Positions 1-9,200 of a stretch of DNA of 64,000 nt are shown piece after piece. Each line of letters begins with the position of its first letter. The stretch's first letter is position 1. A program made the translations under genes and the position numbers. The stretch is taken from assembly GCA_963825415.1 (NCBI GenBank), contig CAWGTD010000003.1:62001-126000 (forward strand). The letters run 5' to 3'. A model generated the notes under the pieces. The model was not told the origin of the DNA and did no database searches. It saw nothing but the letters and a program-made list of their open reading frames with translations. Source of the stretch: BP-464 sp963825415 (GTDB lineage: Bacteria; Actinomycetota; Thermoleophilia; Solirubrobacterales; Solirubrobacteraceae).

Positions 1-2320
1 TGAACCGCAGCACCCGCGTGGCACGGTCGTAGCGCCAGCTGGTCACGCGGCCGCCGCGCGCGTGCACCGAACAGGGGCGCATCGGCCGCGGCAGGGCATC
101 GAGCGAGAGCTGGACCGCCAGGCGCCGTACGCGACGCCCGCGCACCCGCAGGTCGAGCCGGCGCCCGCGCTCGCGCAGGCTGACCGTCTCCCCCGCGCCG
201 AGCTCGGCGCGCGACACGCCCGCCGCCGGCCAGCCGATCAGCGACATGCGACCGGCCCGATCGCCGAGGTGCACGACCCCCGAGCCGTAGCCGCTCAGCG
301 TCTGGACGTCGGCCGGCAGGAGCGCCAGCAACGCTCCCGCCCTGGCCATCAGCGGGAGCTCGGCCGGCGGCGCTGGGACGGTCACGTCGCGTTCGCCCTC
401 CAGCAGCCGTGCGGCGCCGAGCACCGGAGCTTCGGCGCCGTCGAGCCGCAGCGAGCGCCAGACGTCGACCCAGCGGCCACGCGGGAGGTAGAGCGACCGG
501 GTGGTCTGCCCCGGCGCCAGCACCGGGGCGGCCAGGAGGTCCGGGCCGAAGAGGTATTCGTCCTCGCGCGCGGTCGCGCGCGCGTCACCGGGCCACGTCA
601 GCGCGAGGTGGCGCATGATCGGCATCCCGGTCGCGTCGTAGCGCCGCTCGGCGGCGGCGAGGTACGGCTGGAGCTGGGTGCGCAGCCGCGCGTAGCGCGT
701 CCACACCGGCAGGACGCCGGGGTCGAAGATCTGGGCGCGCGGCGAGTCGGTCAATTCGAAGCCGTTGGCCTGCGTGCGCATGATCGGGCTGGCGAACCCG
801 AACTCGATCCAACGGGTCAGCAGCTCGGGTGTGGTCTGCGGCTCGCTCAGCGCGAAGAAGCCGCCGATGTCGGACCCCCAGAGCGACACGCCGCTGAGCC
901 CCATGCTCAGGCCGTTGCGCACCGCCGAGGTCAGGCCGTCGAAGCCCCAGCCGGTGGTCGGGTCGCCGCCCCAGACGATCTGCGCGAAGCGCGCCGTCCC
1001 GGTCCAGCCGGACCGGTTGAAGCGCGCCATCGGCCGCTCCAGCCCCGAGGTGAACGCCCGCGCTCCGCGGTGATAGAGCGTCGGATAGAGGTTGTGCTCC
1101 TGCGAGCCCGGGCGGCCGTCGGCGCTGACCGAGTCGGTCGGGGTGTACTCGCCGAAGTCCTCCATCCAGCCGTCGTATCCGTCCTGCACCGCCTCGTCGA
1201 GCAGCGATCCGTAGAAGGCGGCCGCTCCGGGCGCGCTGAAATCCACCTGCCCGACGAAGAACTGCGCGGACCCCGTGTAGCGGTACTCGTAGGGCCTGCC
1301 CAGCGCGTTGCGGGTCAGCACGCCCTTGGCCGTGGCCTCGGCGTAGCGCGGGTGACCCGTGCAGATCATCGGGTTGAAGTACGTGGTGACCGCCAGCCCC
1401 GCGGCGTGGAAGCGGGCGGTGCGCTCGCGCTGGGCGTCGCGCTTGCCGGTCTGATCGGCGCAGGGCAGGTAGTGCGTGTAGGTCTGCGCCACCGAGCCGA
1501 GCGCGCCCGCCGCGCGCAGCGTCGCGATGTTCTGCGCCTCGTCGCCGCTGGGCTGCCACCAGGGCCCGAAGTACCACGGCGCGGCCGCCGGCGGCTGGCG
1601 CCCGGTGCGCGCCGTGAAGCGCTCCAGCGCCGCGGCGGGTGTCGGCCCGGCGAAGACCCGCAGCGTCTGGGCGGCCCCGTTGACCGCGACGCTCCAGCCG
1701 CCCGCGGCGCCGAGGTGGAAGGTCGACGTCTCGTCGTCGTCGTCGAGCACGCCGTAGCCACCCGTGGAGAGCAGCCACGGCACCGGGTAGTAGGTCGCGT
1801 CGCGGCGGTTCTGGTAGCCGGGCGGCGGGACGAACCCGGCGATGAACGGCTGCTCGACGTCCTGGTAGGGCCCTTCGCTGACGTAGTTCTGGACGTCGTT
1901 GCCACGTTGGTCGACGGCGTTGGAGCGCTCGCCGAAGCCGAGGAAGCGCTCGTTCGGCGTCGCCGCGAACGTCGACTCCACGCTCGGCCCCTGCCCGCCC
2001 GCAACGGCCACCCGCACGACCCCGTCGCCATCGGGTTCCACGCGCAACGACACGGTGCCGCCGACGTCCGTAGCCAGGGTGGCGACGTACGCCGAGCCGT
2101 CGCGCCGTTCGTCGCGAACGCTCGTCGCCCGGCCGAGTCCCGCACGCACGCCGGTCTCGCGCAGCACGACGCCGCCGTCGGGCGCGGTGAACTCGATGCC
2201 GAACGGCGAGGACGTGACGGTTGCCCGCAGCGCTCCCGCGTCGACCGTCCTGTCGACCGCGGCCTGGGCCGGGCACGCCAGAGCCAGACAGGCGAGGGTG
2301 GCGGCAGCGAGCGCGCGCAC
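1..2320 (-). CDS. secreted glycoside hydrolase family 31 (alpha-glucosidase/alpha-xylosidase type), 3' end outside window
   Basis: This gene reads leftwards and runs off the window, so the C-terminus is missing; at least 773 residues are present. The chosen GTG start at 2320 opens a clean signal peptide (VRALAAATLACLALACPAQA). The catalytic barrel is recognisable from DGWMEDFGEYTP (around 1140-1185), where the first Asp is the usual GH31 nucleophile, and from GVSLWGSDIGGFF and SPIMRTQANG further on. GH31 enzymes are retaining exo-acting alpha-glycosidases. The secretion signal implies attack on external glycans. The exact substrate (glucoside, xyloside or sulfoquinovoside) cannot be read from the motif alone. 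The next gene upstream on this strand ends 49 bases away, so it may be read from the same transcript. Confidence 0.9.
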   Translation of the reverse strand, partial: MRALAAATLACLALACPAQAAVDRTVDAGALRATVTSSPFGIEFTAPDGGVVLRETGVRAGLGRATSVRDERRDGSAYVATLATDVGGTVSLRVEPDGDGVVRVAVAGGQGPSVESTFAATPNERFLGFGERSNAVDQRGNDVQNYVSEGPYQDVEQPFIAGFVPPPGYQNRRDATYYPVPWLLSTGGYGVLDDDDETSTFHLGAAGGWSVAVNGAAQTLRVFAGPTPAAALERFTARTGRQPPAAAPWYFGPWWQPSGDEAQNIATLRAAGALGSVAQTYTHYLPCADQTGKRDAQRERTARFHAAGLAVTTYFNPMICTGHPRYAEATAKGVLTRNALGRPYEYRYTGSAQFFVGQVDFSAPGAAAFYGSLLDEAVQDGYDGWMEDFGEYTPTDSVSADGRPGSQEHNLYPTLYHRGARAFTSGLERPMARFNRSGWTGTARFAQIVWGGDPTTGWGFDGLTSAVRNGLSMGLSGVSLWGSDIGGFFALSEPQTTPELLTRWIEFGFASPIMRTQANGFELTDSPRAQIFDPGVLPVWTRYARLRTQLQPYLAAAERRYDATGMPIMRHLALTWPGDARATAREDEYLFGPDLLAAPVLAPGQTTRSLYLPRGRWVDVWRSLRLDGAEAPVLGAARLLEGERDVTVPAPPAELPLMARAGALLALLPADVQTLSGYGSGVVHLGDRAGRMSLIGWPAAGVSRAELGAGETVSLRERGRRLDLRVRGRRVRRLAVQLSLDALPRPMRPCSVHARGGRVTSWRYDRATRVLRF

Positions 2321-2369
2321 CCGCGCAGCCTACGCGCGGCGATCGGCGCCCACGCCGGGTCGGCACCTC

Positions 2370-2702
2370 TCAGTCGATGAACGGAAGGCGGTTCGCCAGA
2401 CCCACGCGCTCGAGCAGCTCCTGCACGGGATCCGGAGCACGCAGGAGCGCGAGACGGTGGCCGTTGCGTCGGGAGCGGGCGTCGGCCTCGACGAGCGCGG
2501 CGATGCCGGCTGGTGCGATGGAGTCGACGCCGCTGAGGTCCACGAGAACGCGGGCGGCCGTGGTTTCCTCGCCCTCCTCGATCCGCGCCGCCAGCAGCCG
2601 GGCGCTGGCCGCGTCGACGTCGCCATAGACCTCGATGACATGGGTGTCCACCTCATGGCTCACCCGTAGCGCAAACCTGTTCCGATCGCCACCGATCGCC
2701 AT
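2370..2702 (-). CDS. STAS-domain protein (anti-sigma factor antagonist-like)
   Basis: The product is 110 residues. The ATG at 2702 is preferred over upstream starts because GGAG sits about 10 bases before it. The protein has the STAS pattern: a beta-strand EVYGDVD, then VLVDLSGVDSIAPAGIAALVEAD, where the Ser in DLSGVDSI lies at the position phosphorylated in SpoIIAA/RsbV-type antagonists, followed by a C-terminal helix LLERVGL. Such proteins bind anti-sigma kinases in partner-switching control of stress sigma factors. No kinase or sigma partner is next to it, so the target is unknown. It lies between the GH31 gene and an MpsC-like gene on the same strand. Confidence 0.82.
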   Translation of the reverse strand: MAIGGDRNRFALRVSHEVDTHVIEVYGDVDAASARLLAARIEEGEETTAARVLVDLSGVDSIAPAGIAALVEADARSRRNGHRLALLRAPDPVQELLERVGLANRLPFID

Positions 2703-2850
2703 CAAGGAACTCCAGAAGAACATTCGCGGCGTGACCTCCGTTGCCCGCTGAGCAGTCAACCCTCGAAAGTCACGTGGTGCTGCCGGCACGCTTCGCCGAC
2801 CCCACAGCGATGCCCTTCGCTGCCGACATTACATATGGCGCTACGACGGC

Positions 2851-3210
2851 TCAAGGTCCGAGCATGAACAGCTCCACCTCGACGTCGGGCCCGACATGGG
2901 AGTTGGAGATGAAGGCCAGGACGGACCGACCGGACAGGCGTTCGACCGCGTCGATGAACTTGTGTTGCATCGCGATCTGGAACTCGCTTCGGGTCTCCTG
3001 GACGAGTGTGCTTCGCTGCAGCTCGATCATCGTCTTCTCGACATCGGTGTAGATGCCGCCGAGCACGCAGGCCAGGAGGTCGCCGCCGAGAAGCTGGGAC
3101 TTGGCGGTCACCGGCGCGCGGTGGTGGTAACGCTCGTGCAACACCACCATCGCCTCGGTCACAGCCGCGAGCAGGGCATCGCCCGTGAGGGGAGCCATGG
3201 GGGCCGACAT
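2851..3210 (-). CDS. DUF2294/MpsC-like protein, copy A
   Basis: The product is 119 residues, soluble, with no signal or membrane segment. The pattern of an N-terminal helix, then KSQLLGGDLLACVLGGIYTDVEKTM and a C-terminal SGRSVLAFISNSHVGPDVEVELFML strand pair is typical of DUF2294 (MpsC). That family is named after a proposed cation-translocating membrane-potential system in Firmicutes; its biochemical role is poorly known. An AGAAGG ribosome site precedes ATG 3210. The gene is divergent from a second family member that begins 143 bases away, and the two share features such as a central VC/CVLxGG element. Which membrane partner they serve, if any, is not visible. Mps A/B-type transporter genes are absent nearby. 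Confidence 0.75.
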   Translation of the reverse strand: MSAPMAPLTGDALLAAVTEAMVVLHERYHHRAPVTAKSQLLGGDLLACVLGGIYTDVEKTMIELQRSTLVQETRSEFQIAMQHKFIDAVERLSGRSVLAFISNSHVGPDVEVELFMLGP

Positions 3211-3352
3211 TTTCGGCCTTCTCTCTCGTCCTCCGAAGGGGTGCGCGCGCGAGGTGAAGGGCGAGACCCAACGGGCGATACGACATCTTCACTCTAGTCG
3301 GATGCCGCGCTACCATGTTCTCGATCTCCTTCTCATCAACAGGTCGTCGGTA

Positions 3353-3772
3353 ATGAGCCCCTCGGACACGCGCAGCACGCCGGTCACCCACGGCGAGGTG
3401 CTCACCGCCATCTCCGACGGCATGGTCGCTCTGCTGAAGGAGTACTACGGCCGCGGACCGACGCGAACGAAGTCCTACTACCAGGACGACCTCGTGGTCT
3501 GCGTCTTGCGCGGCGGCTTCTCACGCGTCGAGCAGACGCTGCTCGACGGCGGTCGCGGCGCGGCGGTCATCCAGCAGCGCCTGGAGTTCCAGGAGGTCAT
3601 GCGCGCGCGCTTCGAGCAGGTCATCGAACACGCCACCGGGCGCCCGGTGATCGGGTTCATGAGCGGCAACCAGCAGCACCCGGACATGATGTGCGAGGTG
3701 TTCGTGCTCGGCCCGACGGACCTTGTCGACGAGCGCGAGCTGCTGGGTGGCGACCCGCCCGCCGCCAGCTGA
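3353..3772 (+). CDS. DUF2294/MpsC-like protein, copy B
   Basis: The product is 139 residues from the ATG at 3353. An upstream in-frame ATG at 3302 would add 17 residues, and neither has a strong ribosome site. The sequence TRTKSYYQDDLVVCVLRGGFSRVEQTLL followed by TGRPVIGFMSGNQQHPDMMCEVFVLGP aligns by eye with the divergent gene at 2851-3210, so this is a paralogue arranged head to head. A C-terminal tail of about 20 residues is extra. Function follows the family only: DUF2294/MpsC proteins are small cytosolic proteins of uncertain role. The shared 143-base intergenic region probably carries both promoters. Confidence 0.75.
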   Translation: MSPSDTRSTPVTHGEVLTAISDGMVALLKEYYGRGPTRTKSYYQDDLVVCVLRGGFSRVEQTLLDGGRGAAVIQQRLEFQEVMRARFEQVIEHATGRPVIGFMSGNQQHPDMMCEVFVLGPTDLVDERELLGGDPPAAS

Positions 3773-3887
3773 TTCGACGGGTCTAGACTTCCAACCGGAG
3801 GGCACCACTGTGTGGTCGACCGTTCGGACCGGCACCACGGCCTGACTTCCGAGATCCGCTGATGCGGAAACCGATACGGAGGTCGAC

Positions 3888-4835
3888 TTGCCCAGAAGCT
3901 GGTCCTTGAGACGACGCGTGGCGATCGTCGTCCTCGGTTCGCTCGGCGCCGCCGGCCTCCTGGCGCTGGTGCTTGCCAGGCACCGCCACGATTTCGCGAC
4001 CGCGCTGTCGGACGCCGCGCCCCTCGTCCTCGCCGTGACCGTGCTGCTGCAGATCGTGGCGCTGGTCTCACGCAGCGAGGCGTGGCACGTCTCGATCCAG
4101 GCCGCGGGCGGAACCGTCGATCGGCGGATCCTCTACCGCGCCTCGAGCATGCAGGTCCTCGGCAGCGTCATCAACGGTCAGGTCGGTGTCGCCGCACGGA
4201 TCGCCGCGCTGCGCCGGTCGTCGCCGGACGTTTGTCCGAAGGTCCCGACGTTGATCGCCGCGGAGTTCCCGATCCTCGCGGTCGAGGCCGGCCTGGCGGC
4301 GCTGACGTCGTTCACGCTCGTCGGCCCGCTCGGCCTGCCGTGGTGGCTCCCGCTCGTCTGCCTCACGGTCATCGGGACGGCCAGCGCCGGCATGCGGCAC
4401 CTCGCGCTGCGCAAGGGGCGCGAGCTGTGGAGAGGGCTGGCGGTGGTGCGCAGCCTGAGCGGGGGCAGCCGACTGATCGGCTTCGTGCTGGTGGCCGTGT
4501 TCGCCCAGATCTTCCGCAACTGGATGCTGCTGCACGCTGTCGGCGTCGACGCCTCGTTCTTCGACGCGATCGCCGTGCTGATCGCCTTGGTGACGCTGGG
4601 TCAGCTACCGATCGGCCCCAGCGTCGGAGCGGCGGCCGCGGTGCTGATCCTGGGCAGCGGCGGGGTAGCCGCAGCTGCCGCGGCCGGGGTGCTGACCACC
4701 GTCACGGGCACGATCGGCGGGCTCTGCTTCGCGGCGTGGGCGGGCGCCGATCAGCTCTGGATCCGCAGGCGCCGTGTCGCGGTGCCGCAGCCGACTTCGA
4801 CCGCGGAGGGTCGCCCCGCCGGCGAACTCGGCTAG
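3888..4835 (+). CDS. UPF0104 / lysylphosphatidylglycerol-synthase-type integral membrane protein
   Basis: The product is 315 residues with about eight hydrophobic segments (for example IVVLGSLGAAGLLALVLA near the start, then repeated pairs to the end). It starts with TTG at 3888, supported by a GGAGG five bases upstream, which decides the start. The layout matches the LPG_synthase_TM (UPF0104) family: transmembrane flippase-like domains found alone or fused to tRNA-dependent transferase domains. The transferase domain is absent here, so a lipid-flipping or lipid-handling role is only inferred. The last four bases overlap the convergent 68-aa gene. Confidence 0.75.
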   Translation: MPRSWSLRRRVAIVVLGSLGAAGLLALVLARHRHDFATALSDAAPLVLAVTVLLQIVALVSRSEAWHVSIQAAGGTVDRRILYRASSMQVLGSVINGQVGVAARIAALRRSSPDVCPKVPTLIAAEFPILAVEAGLAALTSFTLVGPLGLPWWLPLVCLTVIGTASAGMRHLALRKGRELWRGLAVVRSLSGGSRLIGFVLVAVFAQIFRNWMLLHAVGVDASFFDAIAVLIALVTLGQLPIGPSVGAAAAVLILGSGGVAAAAAAGVLTTVTGTIGGLCFAAWAGADQLWIRRRRVAVPQPTSTAEGRPAGELG

Positions 4836-5038
4836 GAGTGGTGCTTGGTCATCGTGCCACCGGCATCGGCGGCGTCGCGGCGCAACTTGTCGGCGACGGC
4901 ATCGCGGAGGTCACCGAGCTGAGCCTGGCGGCGCAGGAGGGTAAGACGGGTCTCGCTCTTCAACCGCGGGTTGTCGAGCTTGTCGGCAACGCCTTCCATC
5001 TGCTTGGTGACGGCGGTCTGATCGAGAGGTCGTTGCAT
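4832..5038 (-). CDS. 68-aa hypothetical protein downstream of acyl desaturase
   Basis: This is a short, charged, mostly helical protein (central KLDNPRLKSETRLTLLRRQAQLGDLRDAVADKL) with no recognised domain. Its ATG lies only four bases beyond the stop of the desaturase upstream on the same strand, with GAAGGG just before it, so the two are almost certainly co-transcribed. Its last codons overlap the end of the convergent membrane protein by four bases. A role with the desaturase is only suggested by position. Confidence 0.6.
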   Translation of the reverse strand: MQRPLDQTAVTKQMEGVADKLDNPRLKSETRLTLLRRQAQLGDLRDAVADKLRRDAADAGGTMTKHHS

Positions 5039-5042
5039 CCCT

Positions 5043-6032
5043 TCAGCCTAGCCCTCCGCCTCCAAGCGCCTTGCGGGACTGCTTATCGGGCGAGATGCGC
5101 ACGACATCGGAGACCAGGCCCAGTCGCTCGAGCCCTCTAATGACCAGCGCCGAAGGATCGACCTCCCAGCGCCGCAGCCCGTGAGCGGCCGACTGGGGGA
5201 ACGCGTGGTGGTTGTTGTGCCACGCCTCGCCGAACGTCACCGGAGCCAACCAGGCGAGGTTGCGCGACTCGTCGTGCGTCGCGAACCTGCGCCGCCCGAA
5301 GACATGGCACAGCGAGTTGATCGAGTAGGTGATGTGGTGCAGCAGCACGATCCGTACGGCGCCGCCCCACAGCAGGCCGGTCAGCCCGCCCCGCAGGGTG
5401 CCTGTCAGCGCGATGCCCAGCCCGAACGGGAACAGCAGCCCGAGCAGCGCCCACAGCCACCAGGTGCGGTTGACGAACACCATCACGGGGTCGTCCAGAA
5501 GGTCGCGCGCGTAACGAGCCTTCAGCCCACGCTGAGTCGGGATGAACAGCCAGCCGATGTGCGCATGGCCAAGACCGCGCAGGGTTCCGAGGATGCCGCC
5601 GCCGTGATCGACGTGCGGCGAGTGCGGATCGCCGTGACAGTCGGTGAACGCGTGGTGCTTTCGATGGTTCGCCACCCACGAGATGATCGGCCCCTCCAGC
5701 GCGGCCGAGCCCAGCGTGGCGGCGAGCCAGCGGATGCTCGGCTTGGCGGTGAAGGCCCGGTGCGTGAAGAGCCGGTGAAAGCCGACCGTGATACCGAGGC
5801 CGATCGGCACGTACGTGACCCCCAGCACGACGAGATCCTGCCAGTGCAGTGCGCCGCCCCAGGCCAGCCACGCCGCCACGGCGAGCCCCACGACCGGCAG
5901 CACCGTCACGATGCCGGTCAGCGTCTGTTCGAGCGCCGGGTTGTGGATCGGCTCGGTGTCGTCGACCACCGTCGGCGACGGTGGGGCCACGATCTCGATC
6001 GGCGGGTCGGCAAGAGCCGGCTGGTGAGACAT
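5043..6032 (-). CDS. acyl-CoA/acyl-lipid delta-9-type fatty acid desaturase
   Basis: The product is 329 residues, a membrane-bound di-iron desaturase of the stearoyl-CoA desaturase family. The three histidine boxes are present: HRLFTH (residues 86-91), HRKHH (123-127) and a late HNNHH. Hydrophobic pairs lie before and between them. Such enzymes insert a cis double bond into saturated acyl chains using O2 and electrons from a ferredoxin or cytochrome partner, adjusting membrane fluidity. The ATG at 6032 has a GGAGG ribosome site. It leads a two-gene unit with the 68-aa protein. A second desaturase, with its own reductase, lies at 24.8 kb and could share electron supply. Confidence 0.92.
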   Translation of the reverse strand: MSHQPALADPPIEIVAPPSPTVVDDTEPIHNPALEQTLTGIVTVLPVVGLAVAAWLAWGGALHWQDLVVLGVTYVPIGLGITVGFHRLFTHRAFTAKPSIRWLAATLGSAALEGPIISWVANHRKHHAFTDCHGDPHSPHVDHGGGILGTLRGLGHAHIGWLFIPTQRGLKARYARDLLDDPVMVFVNRTWWLWALLGLLFPFGLGIALTGTLRGGLTGLLWGGAVRIVLLHHITYSINSLCHVFGRRRFATHDESRNLAWLAPVTFGEAWHNNHHAFPQSAAHGLRRWEVDPSALVIRGLERLGLVSDVVRISPDKQSRKALGGGGLG

Positions 6033-6276
6033 CGAACCTCCGGGTGGTGGGCCGCGTGCGCGGCATCAAACCGGAAGTCATGTGACGTGATGCTCGCCCC
6101 ACGCAGGAAGCGAACCGCACGGTGATGCCCTCCGACAGAAAAAGGTAGCGCGAGGGCTCAGGCGGGCGGATGCTCCGCCGCCCAAGCCACACGCTGAGCA
6201 CCCACGATCGTCACGAGGTTGCCCGCTGAAGCTCGACCCGGCGCGCGGGGCGCCGACGCTCGCTAGGTTCGGCACG

Positions 6277-9200
6277 ATGAGCAGGCGGGGGTGGCCCACG
6301 TTGGTCGCGGCGATCGTGTTGGCGGTGGGCCTCGCCGCGCCGTCAAGCGCGGCCGAGTTCATCGGACCCAAGCACCTTGCGGATCGGGACGACGCCCAGA
6401 TCCACGGGACGATCACCCCGCCCGGCGCCGACACCCGGCACGCGACGACCGAGATCGCCGCCTACGACGACCTCGTCCAGGCGTACCCGTCGCTCACCGC
6501 CGACCGCCTCGGCGACTTCTTCAAGCTCCGCCGCTTCGGGCCCGTCGAGGACGTCGAGCGCAGCTACCAGCCGCGCGCCGGTGTGACGGTGGTCCGCGAC
6601 GCGCGCTGGGGCGAGCCCAAGATCTTCGGCGCCACCGACGAGGACATGGCGTTCGGCGCGGGCTACGTGGGGGCCGAGGACCGCCTGGCGATCATGGAGC
6701 TGCTGCGCGCGCTGGGCCGTGCCGAGGCCTTCCAGCTGCTCGCCACAGCCCCGGCGTGGCTGGCCGACGCGGAGATGGCGCGGCTCTACGGCTACACGGA
6801 GGAGGAGCTGCAGGCCCAGGTCGACCGTCTGCCCAAGGTCTACGGCCAAGCCGGTGCGGACGTCGTCCGGATCCTGCAGTCCTACGTCGACGGGGTGAAC
6901 GAGTACATCGCGCTGGGCGCACGCGGAGAGGTGCCGCTACCGGCCGGGCTCTCCGACCTCGGGCTCACCTCGCCTACGCCCTGGAAGACGACCGACGTCG
7001 TCGCCGCGGTCTCGACGGTCCGAGCGCTCTTCGGCGCCGGCGGCGGCGCCGAGCTGAACGACGCCGCCACGCTCGCCGGACTGATACGCGACTACGGCGG
7101 CGCCGACGGGCGGCGCATCTACGAGGACTTCCGCAACCGTCAGAACCTCGACGGTCCGGTCCACACCGTCAAGCGCTTCCCGTACGACCAGCGCAACGAG
7201 GCGGCGATCGACCCGGCGTCGAATCCGCTCGGCTTCACCAGCGGCGACCCCGGCCTGCTCGCGGGGCCGGGCGCGGCAAAGGTCGCCGCCCAGCTCTCGG
7301 CGCTCGCCGGGAAGGCGCGCATCAGGCGAGAGCGGCTGAAGCTGTCGACCCCGCTCGGCGCGGTCGACCTCTCGCATCCCGGCTCGACGTCCAACCACCT
7401 CGTGGTCGGGCGCAGCCGCTCGGCGACCGGCCGGCCGATCCTGCTCGGCGGCCCGCAGGCCGGCTACTTCTCGCCGGAGATCCTCATGGACGAAGAGCTG
7501 CACTCGCCGACGATCCACGCGCGCGGGGGCTCGTTCCCCGGCCTGAACGCGCTCATCGTCTTGGGGCGCACGCAGGACTACGCCTGGACGCCGACGGCGG
7601 GCGGCAGCGACATGATCGACACCTACGCCGAGAAACTGTGCTCGCCGCTCGGCGTGCCGGCGAGCGAGAACTCGCGCTACTACGAGTTCGAAGGCAAGTG
7701 CGTCGAGATGGACCGGCAGACGCTGCGCAGCGCGGCCGACGCGCCACCGGCCATCCGCGACCAGGTACCCGACATCATCGTCGAGCGCACCGTCCACGGG
7801 CCGGTGCTCGCGCGCGGCCGCATCGGCGACACGCCGGTTGCGATCGCCACCAAGCGCTCCTCCTACGGCAAGGAGCTCGACGCCGCGGTCTCGATCCTCA
7901 AGATGAACCGCAACGAGGCGCGCACGGGACAGGACTTCGTCTCGATCTTCCGCGAGTCGCACAACCTCTCGACCAACTGGAGCTACGCCAACGACCACGA
8001 GATCGCCTACGTGCACGGCGGCCTGTATCCGCGCCGGCCCGCGAACGTCGATCTCGACCTGCCGGTGTGGGGCACCGGGCAGTGGGAGTGGAAGAAGGGC
8101 GCCGACGGCCAGGACGAGTTCCTGGGGCGCGAAGAGGTGCCCTACGAGGTCGCGCCCAAGCGCGACTACTTCGTCTCCTGGAACAACCGGCCCGCGCCCG
8201 GCTGGGGCGCCAGCGACGCGCAGTGGGGCTGGTCGTCGATCTACCGCGCCAAGATGCTCGAGGACGCGATCCTCGCCGAGCCCAAGGGCACGATCACACC
8301 CACCCGACTGGTCCAGATGATGGAGAAGGCCGGGCTGACGGACATCCGCGGGCGCTACGTCGCACCGCTCGCACTGCGCGTGCTCGAGCACGCGCCGAAC
8401 GTCGGCGAGCGCGAGAGCAAGATGATCGCGCTGCTGCGCGAGTGGGTCGCCGACGGAGCGCTGCGCCGCGACGGCAACAAGGACGGCACCTATGACCGCG
8501 CTGCCGCCGTGGCGATCATGGACGCCTGGTGGGAGCCGTTGATCCGCGCGGTCTTCGACCCCGAGGTGGGAGACGCCGCGCGGATCCCGCTGCCGTTCGA
8601 CAACGCTCCCGGGATGGGTGGCAGCGCCTACCAGGACGGCTTCTACGGCTATCTGTGGACGGACCTTTCGATGGCGCTCGGCGATCGCGTCAAGAGCCCG
8701 ACGTCGCGGCTCTACTGCGGCGGCAGCGCGACCGCCGCGGGCAACCTCGACGAGTGCGCCAAGCGCGTGCTGGCATCGCTGACCGCGGCCGGCGACGCGC
8801 TGGCGGGCCAGCAGGGCGCGGACCCCTCCGGCTGGAAGGCCGACGCCGAGGCGGAGCGCATCCGGTTCCTCCCGGCTGCCGCGCTGAGCATGCAGTGGGT
8901 CAACCGGCCGACGACCCAGCAGCTCGCGATGTTCGGCCGCCTCGGCCGCAACCCACCCGATTCCAAGACCGCCTGTCTGGCGCGGCGCAGGTTCGCGTCG
9001 ATCGGCGCGCGGCCCCAGGGCCGAGGACTTCGCCTGCGGATCCGGCCGTTGCGCAAGGCCAAGGTGACCGTCGTGCTGGTGCGGGTCGCGCGGGGCCGAA
9101 GGATCGTGGGCGGCACCGTCGTCAAGCGCTTCCGCCCGACGCTGCGCGACTTCACGTTCCGGCCGCGCGGGAAGCGGCTCTCCGACGGCTGGTACCTCGC

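Noticed and set aside
62..2380. Very long plus-strand frame opposite the GH31 gene
   Set aside because: It has no domain, is extremely Arg/Gly/Ala-rich and is the antisense shadow of a clear GH31 gene with catalytic motif. Similar shadows occur opposite nearly every large gene here.
6078..6434. 118-codon minus frame upstream of the desaturase
   Set aside because: It overlaps the start of the acylase gene and has no ribosome site or motif.
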